This document shows positions 6,923 through 15,956 of a DNA stretch of 64,000 nt, in pieces. Both the position numbers and the translations under genes were made by a program. A model generated the notes under the pieces. That model saw nothing but the letters and a program-made list of their open reading frames with translations, was not told the origin of the DNA and did no database searches. Each line of letters starts with the position of its first letter. Positions within the stretch are counted from its first letter, which is position 1. Origin of the DNA: Mycolicibacterium tusciae (lineage in GTDB: Bacteria > Actinomycetota > Actinomycetes > Mycobacteriales > Mycobacteriaceae); contig NZ_MVIM01000014.1 of NCBI RefSeq assembly GCF_002086795.1, forward strand, positions 62,001 to 126,000, given 5' to 3'.

Positions 6923-7996
6923 ATGCGACGAGTTGTGCAGTTCTCCACCGGCAACGTCGGCCAGCATTCACTCAAGGCGATCATCGGTCGGCCGGATCTG
7001 GAGCTGGTTGGTGTGCACGCGGCCAGTCCGAACAAGGTCGGGCGTGACGCCGCCGAACTGTGCGGCTTGACCGAGCCGACGGGCGTCATCGCGACGGACG
7101 ACATCGATGCGCTGATCGCGCTCGAACCCGACTGCGTCGTCTATACGGCACAAGCAGAAACCCGTCCGATGGAAGCCGTGGAGCAATTGGCGAAGCTCCT
7201 TGCCGCCGGCATCAACGTCGTCGGCTCGTCGATGGTGTGGCTGGTGACGCCGCGTCAGGCCGACGACTGGCTGACCGGACCGCTCGAGAAGGCGTGCGAG
7301 GAGGGCAACTCGTCGCTGTACGTGAACGGCATCGACCCCGGGTTCTCCGGCGACACCGAGGTGCACAGCGCGCTCAGCCTGGTCACCCGCGCGACGTCCG
7401 TGCTCGTCCAGGAAATCTTCGACTACGCAAACTATGACGACTACGAGTTCACCGGTAAATCAATGGGTTTCGGGCTGAAGGCGGACGATGAGCAGCCGAT
7501 GTTCTTTCTGCCCGGTGTGCTGACGACCATGTGGGGAGGCCCCATCCGCAACCTCGCCGACCAGCTGGGCATCGAACTCGACGAGGTTCGGCAACGGATC
7601 GAACCCTGGTACACGGACCAGAGGATCGAGTGCAAGCTGTGCACCGTCGAACCCGGTGGCATGGCCGCGGTCAAGTTCGCGGTCGAGGGGGTGCGTGACG
7701 GGGCTCCGGTGATCACGATGGAGCACATCACCCGGCTGACCGAGGTGTCCGCGCCGGAGTGGGAGTTCCCGCCTGTCGGCAAGCCCGGTGTGCACCGCGT
7801 GGTGGTCGAGGGTGAGCCGCGGGTCGAGCTGAACACGCACGTCTCGGATCCGCTGCTCGATGTCACCGAGGCCGGATGCGTCTCCACCGCGGCCCGGGTG
7901 GTCAACGTGATCGATTGGGTGTGCGACGCCCCCAAAGGACTGATCGCGGTCGAGGACATTCCGCAAGCAGCGGTAATCCGCGGGCTGTTCTGGTAA
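6923..7996 (+). CDS. DapB-like / 2,4-diaminopentanoate dehydrogenase-family NAD(P)-binding protein
   Basis: 357 aa from ATG 6923, a better start than in-frame codons inside the SDR because it falls 14 bp after the SDR stop with a GAGG-type site. The N-terminal Rossmann segment (QFSTGNVGQH) resembles dihydrodipicolinate reductase; the C-terminal half is of the type seen in 2,4-diaminopentanoate dehydrogenases and in many mycobacterial proteins annotated as DapB-like, such as Rv0926c. The true substrate of the mycobacterial group is not known to me. Pairing with an SDR suggests a redox step of the same pathway. Confidence 0.8.
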   Translation: MRRVVQFSTGNVGQHSLKAIIGRPDLELVGVHAASPNKVGRDAAELCGLTEPTGVIATDDIDALIALEPDCVVYTAQAETRPMEAVEQLAKLLAAGINVVGSSMVWLVTPRQADDWLTGPLEKACEEGNSSLYVNGIDPGFSGDTEVHSALSLVTRATSVLVQEIFDYANYDDYEFTGKSMGFGLKADDEQPMFFLPGVLTTMWGGPIRNLADQLGIELDEVRQRIEPWYTDQRIECKLCTVEPGGMAAVKFAVEGVRDGAPVITMEHITRLTEVSAPEWEFPPVGKPGVHRVVVEGEPRVELNTHVSDPLLDVTEAGCVSTAARVVNVIDWVCDAPKGLIAVEDIPQAAVIRGLFW

Positions 7997-8077
7997 CCGC
8001 CATCGCGATGTCAGCCTGACAGCGGCACCGTGGACATATAGCCTCGGCGGCGCTCTCAGCGCAACATTGCGTCAGCG

Positions 8078-8743
8078 CTATCCGAGGGCTCTTCTAGTAA
8101 CCGCCTCGACGATTGGGGTCTCGCCGCCGATCACCTCGAACGTGTGCCCGGCGGTCTCGGGAGTGTCGAGCACCGCGAGCAGAACCCTGGCGACGTCCTC
8201 GCGGGGGATGTCACCATGCCCGGTCTGGTCGGATATCTCGACCCGACCGGTGCCCTTGTCGTTCGTGAGATGCCCGGGACGTATGACGGTGACCTCGAGT
8301 GCCGTGCGCGCGCGGATCACGTCGTCCGCATGGCCTTTCGCGCGTAGATACGCGACGAACACCGGATCGCCGATGTCATCGGCTGCCTCGACATCGGCAC
8401 CCATCGCCGACACCATCACGTAGCGCCGCACTCCCGCGGCCTCGGCCGCGTCGGCGAGCAGAATGGCCGCATCACAGTCGACGGTCTGCTTGCGTGCCGC
8501 GCCGCTGCCAGGGCCTGCCCCCGCCGCGAACACGACGGCGTCGGCGCCCTGCAGGTGCGTTGCGACGTCGGCGGCGGTGACCGCTTCGAGGTCGGTGACG
8601 ACTGCCTGGGCGCCTGTCGCTTGTACGTCGGCGACGTGGTCGGGGTTCCTGATCAGGCCGACCGCCGTGTCACCGCGCTCGGAGAGCAGTCGTTCGAGGA
8701 TCAGGGCGATCTTGCCGTGCCCACCGGCGATGACGACGCGCAT
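8078..8743 (-). CDS. Atypical SDR, NAD(P)H-binding (NmrA/YwnB-like)
   Basis: 221 aa from ATG at 8743. It begins with MRVVIAGGHGKIA, the Gly-x2-Gly-x2-Ala type of cofactor loop of atypical SDRs, and lacks a clear catalytic Tyr-x3-Lys. A YVMVSAMGAD segment and a C-terminal TFEVIGGETPI are typical of NAD(P)H-binding proteins in stress or quinone redox. It stands alone between a convergent plus operon and the minus-strand ligase operon, and may be housekeeping rather than part of the catabolic cluster. Confidence 0.85.
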   Translation of the reverse strand: MRVVIAGGHGKIALILERLLSERGDTAVGLIRNPDHVADVQATGAQAVVTDLEAVTAADVATHLQGADAVVFAAGAGPGSGAARKQTVDCDAAILLADAAEAAGVRRYVMVSAMGADVEAADDIGDPVFVAYLRAKGHADDVIRARTALEVTVIRPGHLTNDKGTGRVEISDQTGHGDIPREDVARVLLAVLDTPETAGHTFEVIGGETPIVEAVTRRALG

Positions 8744-8834
8744 GTCACCCAGCCTACGGTCTCAACTTCTCCGCCGAACGTGGGTTACCCGCACATGTAT
8801 TCGCCCATTGACGTAGCACAACCCCACACTCGCG

Positions 8835-10316
8835 CTAGGGAAGCAGCCGTTCGCGCAAATCCCGCTTGAGCACCTTGCCGTAGCTGTTCTTCGGCAGCTC
8901 GTCGATGTACTCGTACCGCTTGGGCCGTTTGAAGCGCGCGATGCGCTCGAGCAGATGAGCGTCCAGCTCCGCGGGCGACGCCGAACCGACGATGAACGCG
9001 ACGACGACCTCGCCCCACTCCTCGTCGGGCGTCCCCACGACGCCGGCTTCGTCGACGCCAGGATGCTCGAGCAGGATCTCCTCGACTTCGCGGGGATAGA
9101 TGTTGCTTCCGCCGCTGATCACCACATCCTTGGAGCGGTCCCGCAACGTGAGGAAACCGCGCTCGTCGAACGACCCCATGTCGCCGGTGCGCAGCCACCC
9201 AGCCTGCAGGGTCTTCGCGGTGGCCTCGGGATTGTTCCAGTAGCCGGCCATGACAACGTCTCCGCGACAGACGATCTCACCGATCTCACCCGCCGACGCC
9301 GGTGTGTCGTCGGCGCGCAGCACCGCGACGTCCACGCCTGACCGGGCGTACCCAACGGAACCCAGAACCGCGTCGTCGGCGTCGATGTGGTCGGCCCTGC
9401 GCAGCCCGGTGATGGTCATCGGTGCCTCGCCTTGACCGTAGAGCTGGACGAAGATCGGGCCGAACGCCGCCATCGCCTTCTTCAGGCTGTCGACGTACAT
9501 CGGGCCGCCGCCGTACACGATCGTGCGCAGGCTCTGTGGGCGTGCGCGTCCGGTCTGGACGAGGCGCTGAACCATGGTCGGCGCGAGGAATGCGCTGCAG
9601 CCCGGGTGACGCTCGCAGAGGTCGAGGAACTCCGCTGGCTCGAACGCCGCGGAGGCCGGAATCACCTGCCGCGCAGCGCGTAACACGTACGGCGGGATGT
9701 ACAGCCCTGAGCCGTGCGACATCGGCGCACCGTGCACCAGGCTGCAGTGCTGGTCCGGCGAGTCGAAATCCGCCAGATGGGACACCGTCATCGCCATCAG
9801 GTTGCGGTGCGTGAGCATCGCCCCCTTCGAGCGGCCGGTGGTTCCGCTGGTGTAGAAGAGCCACGCCAGGTCCGCCGGATCAGTGGTGCGCGGCCGATCC
9901 GCCGGCGTGCTGGCAGTGCGTGCCGAATACGCCTGCGAGTCAACCGTTTCGACGGGAACGTGGGTGACCGACGTCAGCTCCGCGCCGATCTTGGGCGACG
10001 CGAACACCCGCGAAACCCCTGCGTCGTCGATGATCTGGACCATTTCGCGCGGATGAAGCTTGTAGTTGATCGGGACGACGACACACTCGGCGGCCCATGT
10101 CGCGAACATCAGCTCGACGATCTCGGGGCGGTTCTCGCTGGCGATGGCGATACGGGTGCCGGGCGCCCCAAGGGTGGACGCGATGCGCTGGGCCCGCTCA
10201 CGCAATTGCGACCATGTGTGCAACTGGCGCTCACCGCAGAACACCGCGCCGCGATCGCCGAACCGCTCCGCGGCCTGGTCCAGAAGGCCGAACAGGTTCA
10301 ACGCCGCTCCACCCAA
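8835..10316 (-). CDS. Acyl-CoA synthetase (AMP-forming), FadD-like
   Basis: 493 aa. ANL-superfamily motifs are present: LFYTSGTTGRSKGAM (P-loop), an LYGQGE segment in the A5 position, TGDMG and the C-terminal catalytic lysine in KNSYGKVLKRDLR. It activates a carboxylate to the acyl-CoA via an acyl-adenylate. The start overlaps the preceding SDR by 19 bp, so translation is probably coupled. It is the last gene of the minus operon that begins with the SMP-30-like gene. The substrate is not predictable from sequence. Confidence 0.9.
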   Translation of the reverse strand: MGGAALNLFGLLDQAAERFGDRGAVFCGERQLHTWSQLRERAQRIASTLGAPGTRIAIASENRPEIVELMFATWAAECVVVPINYKLHPREMVQIIDDAGVSRVFASPKIGAELTSVTHVPVETVDSQAYSARTASTPADRPRTTDPADLAWLFYTSGTTGRSKGAMLTHRNLMAMTVSHLADFDSPDQHCSLVHGAPMSHGSGLYIPPYVLRAARQVIPASAAFEPAEFLDLCERHPGCSAFLAPTMVQRLVQTGRARPQSLRTIVYGGGPMYVDSLKKAMAAFGPIFVQLYGQGEAPMTITGLRRADHIDADDAVLGSVGYARSGVDVAVLRADDTPASAGEIGEIVCRGDVVMAGYWNNPEATAKTLQAGWLRTGDMGSFDERGFLTLRDRSKDVVISGGSNIYPREVEEILLEHPGVDEAGVVGTPDEEWGEVVVAFIVGSASPAELDAHLLERIARFKRPKRYEYIDELPKNSYGKVLKRDLRERLLP

Positions 10317-11068
10317 TCGGCGTTCAACGCGAAGTCCGAGAGGTACTTGGTCGCCGTCCAGCCGCCGTCGACGGCGATCTCCTGCCCGTTGATGAAGGCT
10401 GCTCCGTCGCTACACAGGAACGCGACGGTGCTCGCGATGTCCTCGACCTCACCGAGGCGTGGGTACGGCGTCATCTCGGTGTTGATCTTGCGGAATCGTG
10501 GGTCTTCGAGGCGGCTCGCCACCATCGGCGTCAGGGTCACCCCTGGAGCGACGGCGTTGCACCGAATGCCCTGTGGCCCGTACTGGCACGCGATGTGCCT
10601 CGTCAGGGATGTCAGGCCGCCCTTGGCCGCCGAGTACGCGCCGCCCCGCAGACCGCCCACGATGGCGAACGTCGAGGTGATGTTGATGATCGCCGAACCG
10701 GGCTGCATGTGTACGACCGCCTCCCGGGCCAACCGGAACGGCGCGCGCAGCATCAAACCCAGGAAATAGTCCAGTGATTCGTCGTCCGTCTCGTGCAGTG
10801 GCTTCGGGCTGCCCACTCCGGCGTTGTTGATCAGGAAGTCGACGCGGCCCCACCGTTCGATGGCGGTATCCACGATCCGGCGCGGACCGTCGTCCGCGGT
10901 GAGATCCACGGCGATTGTCTCGATGTGCTCCGGGTCATGGCCCTTGAGTTCCGCGAGCCTGGCGTCGTCGCGGCCGGTGCCCAGCACCGCCATTCCCTGG
11001 GAGGCGAGTTTCGTCGCGCATCCGAACCCGATGCCGCTGCTCGCTCCCGTCACGATCGCCACCTGCAT
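10298..11068 (-). CDS. Short-chain dehydrogenase/reductase
   Basis: 256 aa classical SDR from ATG 11068. Motifs are GASSGIGFG (cofactor), NNAGVG, Ser in NITSTFA and YSAAK (catalytic Tyr and Lys). It starts 1 bp after the stop of the 515-aa ligase and overlaps the 493-aa ligase by 19 bp, placing it between two acyl-CoA synthetases in one operon. Likely an alcohol/ketone or 3-hydroxyacyl-type dehydrogenase in the same route. Confidence 0.9.
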   Translation of the reverse strand: MQVAIVTGASSGIGFGCATKLASQGMAVLGTGRDDARLAELKGHDPEHIETIAVDLTADDGPRRIVDTAIERWGRVDFLINNAGVGSPKPLHETDDESLDYFLGLMLRAPFRLAREAVVHMQPGSAIINITSTFAIVGGLRGGAYSAAKGGLTSLTRHIACQYGPQGIRCNAVAPGVTLTPMVASRLEDPRFRKINTEMTPYPRLGEVEDIASTVAFLCSDGAAFINGQEIAVDGGWTATKYLSDFALNADWVERR

Positions 11069-11069
11069 G

Positions 11070-12617
11070 TCAGTCCACCTTCATCAAAGTTGCCCGGATC
11101 TGATGCTTCAAGACCTTGCCCGCGTCGTTCTTCGGCAGCGCCTCCCAAATGACGATCTGCTCAGGGATTTTGAACTTGGCCAGCCCTTCACCGATCAACA
11201 GTGCCCGCATGTCGTCGATGTCGGGTACGCGTTCTCCGGTGGCGACGACCACCGCGCACGCCCGTTCTCCCGTCCGCTTGTCGGGTACGCCGACGATCGC
11301 GATCTCGGCGATCGCCGGGTGCGCGATGAGCAGGTCCTCTACTTCCTTGGGCGAAATGTTCTCGCCGTTGCGAATGATGATGTCCTTGGCCCGGCCAGTG
11401 ACCACCAGATAGTCCTCATCGACCCAGCGGGCGAGATCTCCGGTGCGGAAATAGCCGTCGCTGTCGAAGGATTCCGTCTCGTCGTCGGAGTGCAGATAGC
11501 CGACGAGCATCTGCGGACCGCGCGCACAGATCTCACCGTCGGCCAGTTTGACATCCGCGATACCCGCGCGACCGTCGGTGTCGGCCGCATGGTCGACGTC
11601 ATCGAGAGATCCCACGGTTGTCACCGGCACCTCGGTCGATCCGTACACCCGGGACACCGCGGCTTTTTCGAAATAGTCTGTCGCCCTGCGGATCAGCGAC
11701 GGCGGAACCGAAGCGCCGCCGCAGATGAACACCTTCAGGTCTGGCAGCCGGCTGTCCGCTCGCTCAGCGGCCGCCAGGAGACCGTCGAGAAACGGTGTGG
11801 CACCCGCCATGTGAGTACAGTGTTCCGCCGACATCAGCGACACCGCGGCATCCGGATCCCAGCGCTCCATCAGGACCGCGGTGGTGCCGAGCAGCAGTGG
11901 GCACTCGAACGCATAGATCGATCCGCCGATGTGTGCGATCGGCGACGGGACGAGGAACCGGTCGCCGTCGGCCACCAGCCAGTGCTCGCCGATCTGTCGG
12001 ATCAGCGCGTGGATCGAATTGTGCGTGTGCAGAACACCCTTGGGCCGTCCGGTCGTACCGGAGGTGTAGAGGATCATGCGCACAGTGTCGGCATTCAGAA
12101 CCGGCAACACCGCGGTCGTCTCGGTCTCGAACATCGAGGCGTACGGCGTATGGCTGTCACCGCGGACGACCACGACCCGGGGCGGTGAGGACATCGATGC
12201 GGTCACCCGATCCAGCATCGCGACGTAGTCATGGCCGCCGAAGGTCGACGGTATGAAGATCACCCGGCTGTCGGCGTCGGACAGGATGAACGCGAGTTCG
12301 CGATCGCGAAGCGAGGGCAGAATGGGATTCACCACCATGCCGGCGAGCGTCGCGCCCAGATATATGACGGCGGCCTCATGCCAATTCGGCAGCATGAACG
12401 ACACCACGCTGCCCGCGGGCATCAACCCCATCAGGGTTTGAGCCAGCGCGGTGGCCTCGTCGTGTAAACCCCGGCAGTCGAGCCGAATTTCGCCGTCGAC
12501 CAACACCGTGCGCTCGGGCGTAGCCCTGGCCGCGTCGCGCAGCGAGTCGGCGAGCGTCTCGCTCACCCACAGCCCACGCCGGTAGGCGTCGGCCGCGCGC
12601 TGCTCGTCGACCCTCAC
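11070..12617 (-). CDS. Acyl-CoA synthetase (AMP-forming), FadD-like
   Basis: 515 aa, GTG start at 12617 overlapping the GntR stop (GTGA). It has ILYTSGTTGRPKGVL (P-loop), a YGSTEV segment, TGDLARW and the C-terminal KNDAGKVLKHQIR lysine. Reaction: ATP-dependent formation of a CoA thioester through an adenylate. It is only distantly similar to the second ligase of the same operon, so the two probably activate different intermediates. Confidence 0.9.
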   Translation of the reverse strand: MRVDEQRAADAYRRGLWVSETLADSLRDAARATPERTVLVDGEIRLDCRGLHDEATALAQTLMGLMPAGSVVSFMLPNWHEAAVIYLGATLAGMVVNPILPSLRDRELAFILSDADSRVIFIPSTFGGHDYVAMLDRVTASMSSPPRVVVVRGDSHTPYASMFETETTAVLPVLNADTVRMILYTSGTTGRPKGVLHTHNSIHALIRQIGEHWLVADGDRFLVPSPIAHIGGSIYAFECPLLLGTTAVLMERWDPDAAVSLMSAEHCTHMAGATPFLDGLLAAAERADSRLPDLKVFICGGASVPPSLIRRATDYFEKAAVSRVYGSTEVPVTTVGSLDDVDHAADTDGRAGIADVKLADGEICARGPQMLVGYLHSDDETESFDSDGYFRTGDLARWVDEDYLVVTGRAKDIIIRNGENISPKEVEDLLIAHPAIAEIAIVGVPDKRTGERACAVVVATGERVPDIDDMRALLIGEGLAKFKIPEQIVIWEALPKNDAGKVLKHQIRATLMKVD

Positions 12618-13360
12618 TGGCCGGCCTGCCCCTTGACCCGGCGCATCGTCATCGAATGCCGGTAGCGTGACGAGGGATGGGTGTTGACGGTGACCTGCGC
12701 GACCTCACCGTCGGACGTCTTGTAGGTGCGCTGCATCTCCAACGCCGCGCTGCCCACCTCGACCCGGAGCACCTCGGCCAGCTCGGACGTGACGGGCACC
12801 GCGGCGATCTCCTGTCGCACCTCGACGATGCTGACCCCGAACAGATCCTCGATCAGCGGGAAGATGGGACCCGAATGCCGTTGCAGCAGGCGGCCGACCG
12901 CCGCGAATGCCCGGTTGATGTAGTACTCCGTCGCGCATACCGGAGCTGAGGTGCCGTCGGCGCGGTAGCCGCGAACGGCCAGCCATTCCGTTCCCACACT
13001 CAGGCCGGTCCGCTCGCCCAGATGCTGGTCGATGACCACCATCGCATTGCTTTCGATCGTGAGCTGTGCACCAGAGGCGAACGCCAGCAGGTCGTTGATC
13101 GACATCACGTCCTGGGCATAGCTGTTCGTCTCCGGCCGCGGTACCACCAGCGTGCCGGCTCGAGGACGGGACGCGACGAGATTGTCGTCGCGCAGCCGTC
13201 GCAGCGCCTCGCGCACGGTGTAGCGGCTGACCTCGAAACGTTCGCACAGCTGTTGTTCGGTAGGCAGTTGAGACCCGACGGGATACACCCCGTCCACGAT
13301 CTCCTTCCGGAGAGTGCGCGCCACCTGGAGGTACCGGTGGTCGGCCGGCGTAACCGTCAT
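12614..13360 (-). CDS. GntR-family regulator, HutC subfamily (UTRA domain)
   Basis: 248 aa from ATG 13360, overlapping the SMP-30-like stop (ATGA). The N-terminal winged HTH contains LPTEQQLCERFEVSRYTVREALRRL; the C-terminal region is a UTRA effector domain. It lies second in its operon. The most likely operators are TAGTCCAGACAA (14987) and TTGTCCGGACAA (15082) between the two divergent operons, both compatible with the GT-rich palindromes bound by GntR proteins. It would control the minus operon and the plus Rieske operon, probably relieved by a pathway intermediate. Confidence 0.9.
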   Translation of the reverse strand: MTVTPADHRYLQVARTLRKEIVDGVYPVGSQLPTEQQLCERFEVSRYTVREALRRLRDDNLVASRPRAGTLVVPRPETNSYAQDVMSINDLLAFASGAQLTIESNAMVVIDQHLGERTGLSVGTEWLAVRGYRADGTSAPVCATEYYINRAFAAVGRLLQRHSGPIFPLIEDLFGVSIVEVRQEIAAVPVTSELAEVLRVEVGSAALEMQRTYKTSDGEVAQVTVNTHPSSRYRHSMTMRRVKGQAGQ

Positions 13361-14961
13361 GTGCGCCGCAACGCCAGAACGCTGCCGTCGCCGTCAGCCG
13401 AGAAATACAGGGAGCCATCAGGTCCCGAGGTGATGCCGGCGAACGGTCCTTGTGGCCCGGAGAACGGCGGCATTCCCTTGAGCGGCTTGGGATCAACCCC
13501 CGGCGGCGGCCCGACGGGCAGGCCCGAGGCGATGGTCCCCCGTTCACCGCTCGCGAGATCGACCGCGACGACCTCCTTGGCTCCCGCGTCGACGATGTAC
13601 AGCTTGCCGTCACTGACGTGGATGCCCTGCGGTCGTTGTAATCCGTCGACCACCGTCTCGGTCGAGCCCGCAATCCGTACGACTCGGCCGGCACCCGACT
13701 CTGCGACCATTGGCACACCGTCGGGCCCGAAGGTCACACCGACCGGGTCCTGTAGGCCGGAGGCGAGCAACTCGACGTGGCCCGACCGCAGCGCATGCAC
13801 GCTGCCGGTACCGAGTTCGGCGAACACGATGGCCTCGCCGGGTCCGATGGCAACACCGTATAGCTGATCGAATCCGTCTGCGAGGTAGTCGGTTTCGCCT
13901 TCGCCGGGTCGGTAGCGCGCGATCTGCCCACCCGATGTCGCGACCACGAATGCGCCGGCATCCGCGGGGGCCAGCCCGCGAAGAAAGCCTGGATAGCCCG
14001 GGGTGAACAGCATCCCGACGGTTTCCAGTACGCCGTCGGTGCCGACTGCGTAGAGGTAGGTGCCGTCGGCGACGTAGATCCGGCCGTCATCGCCGACGAC
14101 CAGGTCCAGGGGCCAATTCAGCCCGCCGGGCAGCGCGGTGCGGGTCTCGCCTCCGGTGAGGACCTCGGTGATCTCGCCGGTGAAGTTGGAGACGAACAGC
14201 CGGTCGCCGACAAAGGTCAGGTTGTCCAGGCCCGGGTTCAGTTGCGCCAGCAGCGTCTTGTCGCCGCTGCGGGGGTCGATGCGCAGCACCTGCCCGCTGG
14301 CCACCTGCGTGGACACCAGGAAGCCCTGCGAATCGAACTTGACCGCGTCGGGCACGCCGAGATCACCGGTGACCCGTTGCGGCTCACCGCCATCGGGATG
14401 AACGCGCCAGATTTCGTTGGCCGTCATCAGCGGGTAGTACAGCATCCCGTCGGGGCCGACCTCCATCGCGTTCGGCGACGGCAGGTCCTCGAGCAGGATT
14501 CGCGATGTGCCGGTGGCCCTGTCCAGCTCCATCAGCCGGCCGCCGTCTCGACATTCGTTGATGAACAAGCGGTCCTGATACACGGTGATGCCGTTCGCGC
14601 ACGGAAGATCGTCGCGCAGCACGCGTGCCGCACCACCGGCGTCGCGCACGCTCACCCGGCCGTCCATCACCTCGGTCGCGTAGAGGTTGCCGCTCGAATC
14701 GAAGGCGACATCATCGGGCGCGATGATGTCGCCTCCCTTGGGGCTGATCGCCTCGACGTCGCCGTCAAGATCAAGGGCGCTGATCTGGCTGCCGGTCACC
14801 TGCGCGACATAGACCCGTCCGTCGGGACCGGTGCGCAGGCCATTCGCCCCGAACAGCCGGCTCGGTGTCGTCAGCCTCTTGAGCCGCCAGCCGTCGGCCG
14901 TCCTCGGGTCGGTCGCGATGTACCGGGAGGGCGGGCGCGAGGCCGTCGCGGGAACAGTCAT
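13357..14961 (-). CDS. SMP-30/gluconolactonase/NHL-type beta-propeller protein
   Basis: About 534 aa. Repeated G-P-D-G and V-x-D-G segments mark successive beta-propeller blades, such as GLRTGPDGRVYVA, VAFDSSGNLYATE, MEVGPDGMLYY and VTFGPDGVPMV. The length suggests two fused propellers rather than the single ~300-aa one of SMP-30. No clear signal peptide. ATG 14961 is preferred; an in-frame TTG at 14979 would add six residues. Known relatives hydrolyse lactones, so it may open a lactone made by the Baeyer-Villiger-like enzyme of the divergent operon. First gene of the minus operon. Confidence 0.75.
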   Translation of the reverse strand: MTVPATASRPPSRYIATDPRTADGWRLKRLTTPSRLFGANGLRTGPDGRVYVAQVTGSQISALDLDGDVEAISPKGGDIIAPDDVAFDSSGNLYATEVMDGRVSVRDAGGAARVLRDDLPCANGITVYQDRLFINECRDGGRLMELDRATGTSRILLEDLPSPNAMEVGPDGMLYYPLMTANEIWRVHPDGGEPQRVTGDLGVPDAVKFDSQGFLVSTQVASGQVLRIDPRSGDKTLLAQLNPGLDNLTFVGDRLFVSNFTGEITEVLTGGETRTALPGGLNWPLDLVVGDDGRIYVADGTYLYAVGTDGVLETVGMLFTPGYPGFLRGLAPADAGAFVVATSGGQIARYRPGEGETDYLADGFDQLYGVAIGPGEAIVFAELGTGSVHALRSGHVELLASGLQDPVGVTFGPDGVPMVAESGAGRVVRIAGSTETVVDGLQRPQGIHVSDGKLYIVDAGAKEVVAVDLASGERGTIASGLPVGPPPGVDPKPLKGMPPFSGPQGPFAGITSGPDGSLYFSADGDGSVLALRRT

Positions 14962-14986
14962 GAACCCGGACGCTACCAAGCCCTGC

Positions 14987-14998
14987 TAGTCCAGACAA
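14987..14998. promoter_or_regulatory. Candidate GntR operator TAGTCCAGACAA
   Basis: A 10/12 match to the perfect palindrome at 15082, placed 26 bp upstream of the SMP-30-like start, where it could repress the minus operon. Confidence 0.45.
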
Positions 14999-15081
14999 TA
15001 GCCCGAACCGCAGGTGGCTCGCCCTTGACGGGGTCATTATCGCTGCGGAATAGTGTTCTGCAATATGCAGAGCATCATATG

Positions 15082-15093
15082 TTGTCCGGACAA
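15082..15093. promoter_or_regulatory. Candidate GntR operator TTGTCCGGACAA
   Basis: A perfect 12-bp palindrome ending 5 bp before ATG 15099, so either that mRNA is leaderless or the operator covers the translation start. Paired with the similar site at 14987 across the divergent promoter region. Confidence 0.55.
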
Positions 15094-15098
15094 ATATC

Positions 15099-15944
15099 AT
15101 GACTGACCTGCTCGGGCTGGCTGGCCGCATGGTCGTGGTGTCCGGCGCGGGCGGTGGCGGCATCGGCACCACGGTCACGCGCATGGCCGCGGAGGCGGGC
15201 GCCACCGTAATCGCAGTGAGCCGGTCGAAAGAGAACCTCGACGAACACGTCGCACCCCTGGCCGAGCAGGGTTTGTCGGTGGTGCCGGTCTCCGCAGACG
15301 CGTCCACCGACGCGGGGATCGCCACGGTGATGGATCACGTGCGGCGCACCGATGGCGCGCTGTACGGGTTGGTGAACATCGCGGGCGGTGCGGCGCCGTC
15401 GACGTGGATGCCTGCCACGCGGGTCACGCGTGAGGACTGGCGGGCGCTGTTCGCCGCGAATCTGGAGACCGCGTTCTTCATGAGCCAAGCGGTCGCCGCC
15501 GAGATCCGGGCACAGCAGAAGCCGGGATCGATCGTCTCAGTGTCCTCGATCAGCGGGATGAACACCGCGCCGTTCCACATCGCCTACGGCACCGCGAAGG
15601 CGGCGATCGTGGCGATGACCCGCACGATGGCCGCCGAACTGGCACTTGACAACATTCGCGTCAACGCTGTCGCCCCAGGAGTGACGGCGACAGCCGCGTC
15701 GCGCACCTACGTCGACGACGACCCGGATCGCGACCGCACCGCCATCGCGATGGGCCGTCGCGGCACCCCCGAGGAGCAGGCGGGTGCAATCCTTTTTCTG
15801 CTGTCGGACATGTCGAGCTACATCACCGGCCAAACCCTGCTCGTCGACGGCGGCCTCAACCTCAAATGGACGCATCTCGGCGCCGACAACACGTCGCTTT
15901 TCCTCGCCGACGATTCCTTCCGCGAAGCCATCAGTCGGCCCTGA
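15099..15944 (+). CDS. Short-chain dehydrogenase/reductase
   Basis: 281 aa. GAGGGGIGTT (cofactor), a NIAGG segment, Ser in SVSSISGMN and YGTAK (catalytic) identify a classical SDR. It is the first gene of the plus-strand catabolic operon, 12 bp before the Rieske gene. ATG 15099 has no room for a normal Shine-Dalgarno site downstream of the operator; leaderless translation, common in mycobacteria, is likely. Probably dehydrogenates an alcohol entering or leaving the oxygenase steps. Confidence 0.9.
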   Translation: MTDLLGLAGRMVVVSGAGGGGIGTTVTRMAAEAGATVIAVSRSKENLDEHVAPLAEQGLSVVPVSADASTDAGIATVMDHVRRTDGALYGLVNIAGGAAPSTWMPATRVTREDWRALFAANLETAFFMSQAVAAEIRAQQKPGSIVSVSSISGMNTAPFHIAYGTAKAAIVAMTRTMAAELALDNIRVNAVAPGVTATAASRTYVDDDPDRDRTAIAMGRRGTPEEQAGAILFLLSDMSSYITGQTLLVDGGLNLKWTHLGADNTSLFLADDSFREAISRP

Positions 15945-15956
15945 AAGGACGATGAA

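Noticed and set aside
8009..8021. TGTCAGCCTGACA inverted repeat between convergent genes
   Set aside because: Six-base arms only; too weak to call a terminator.
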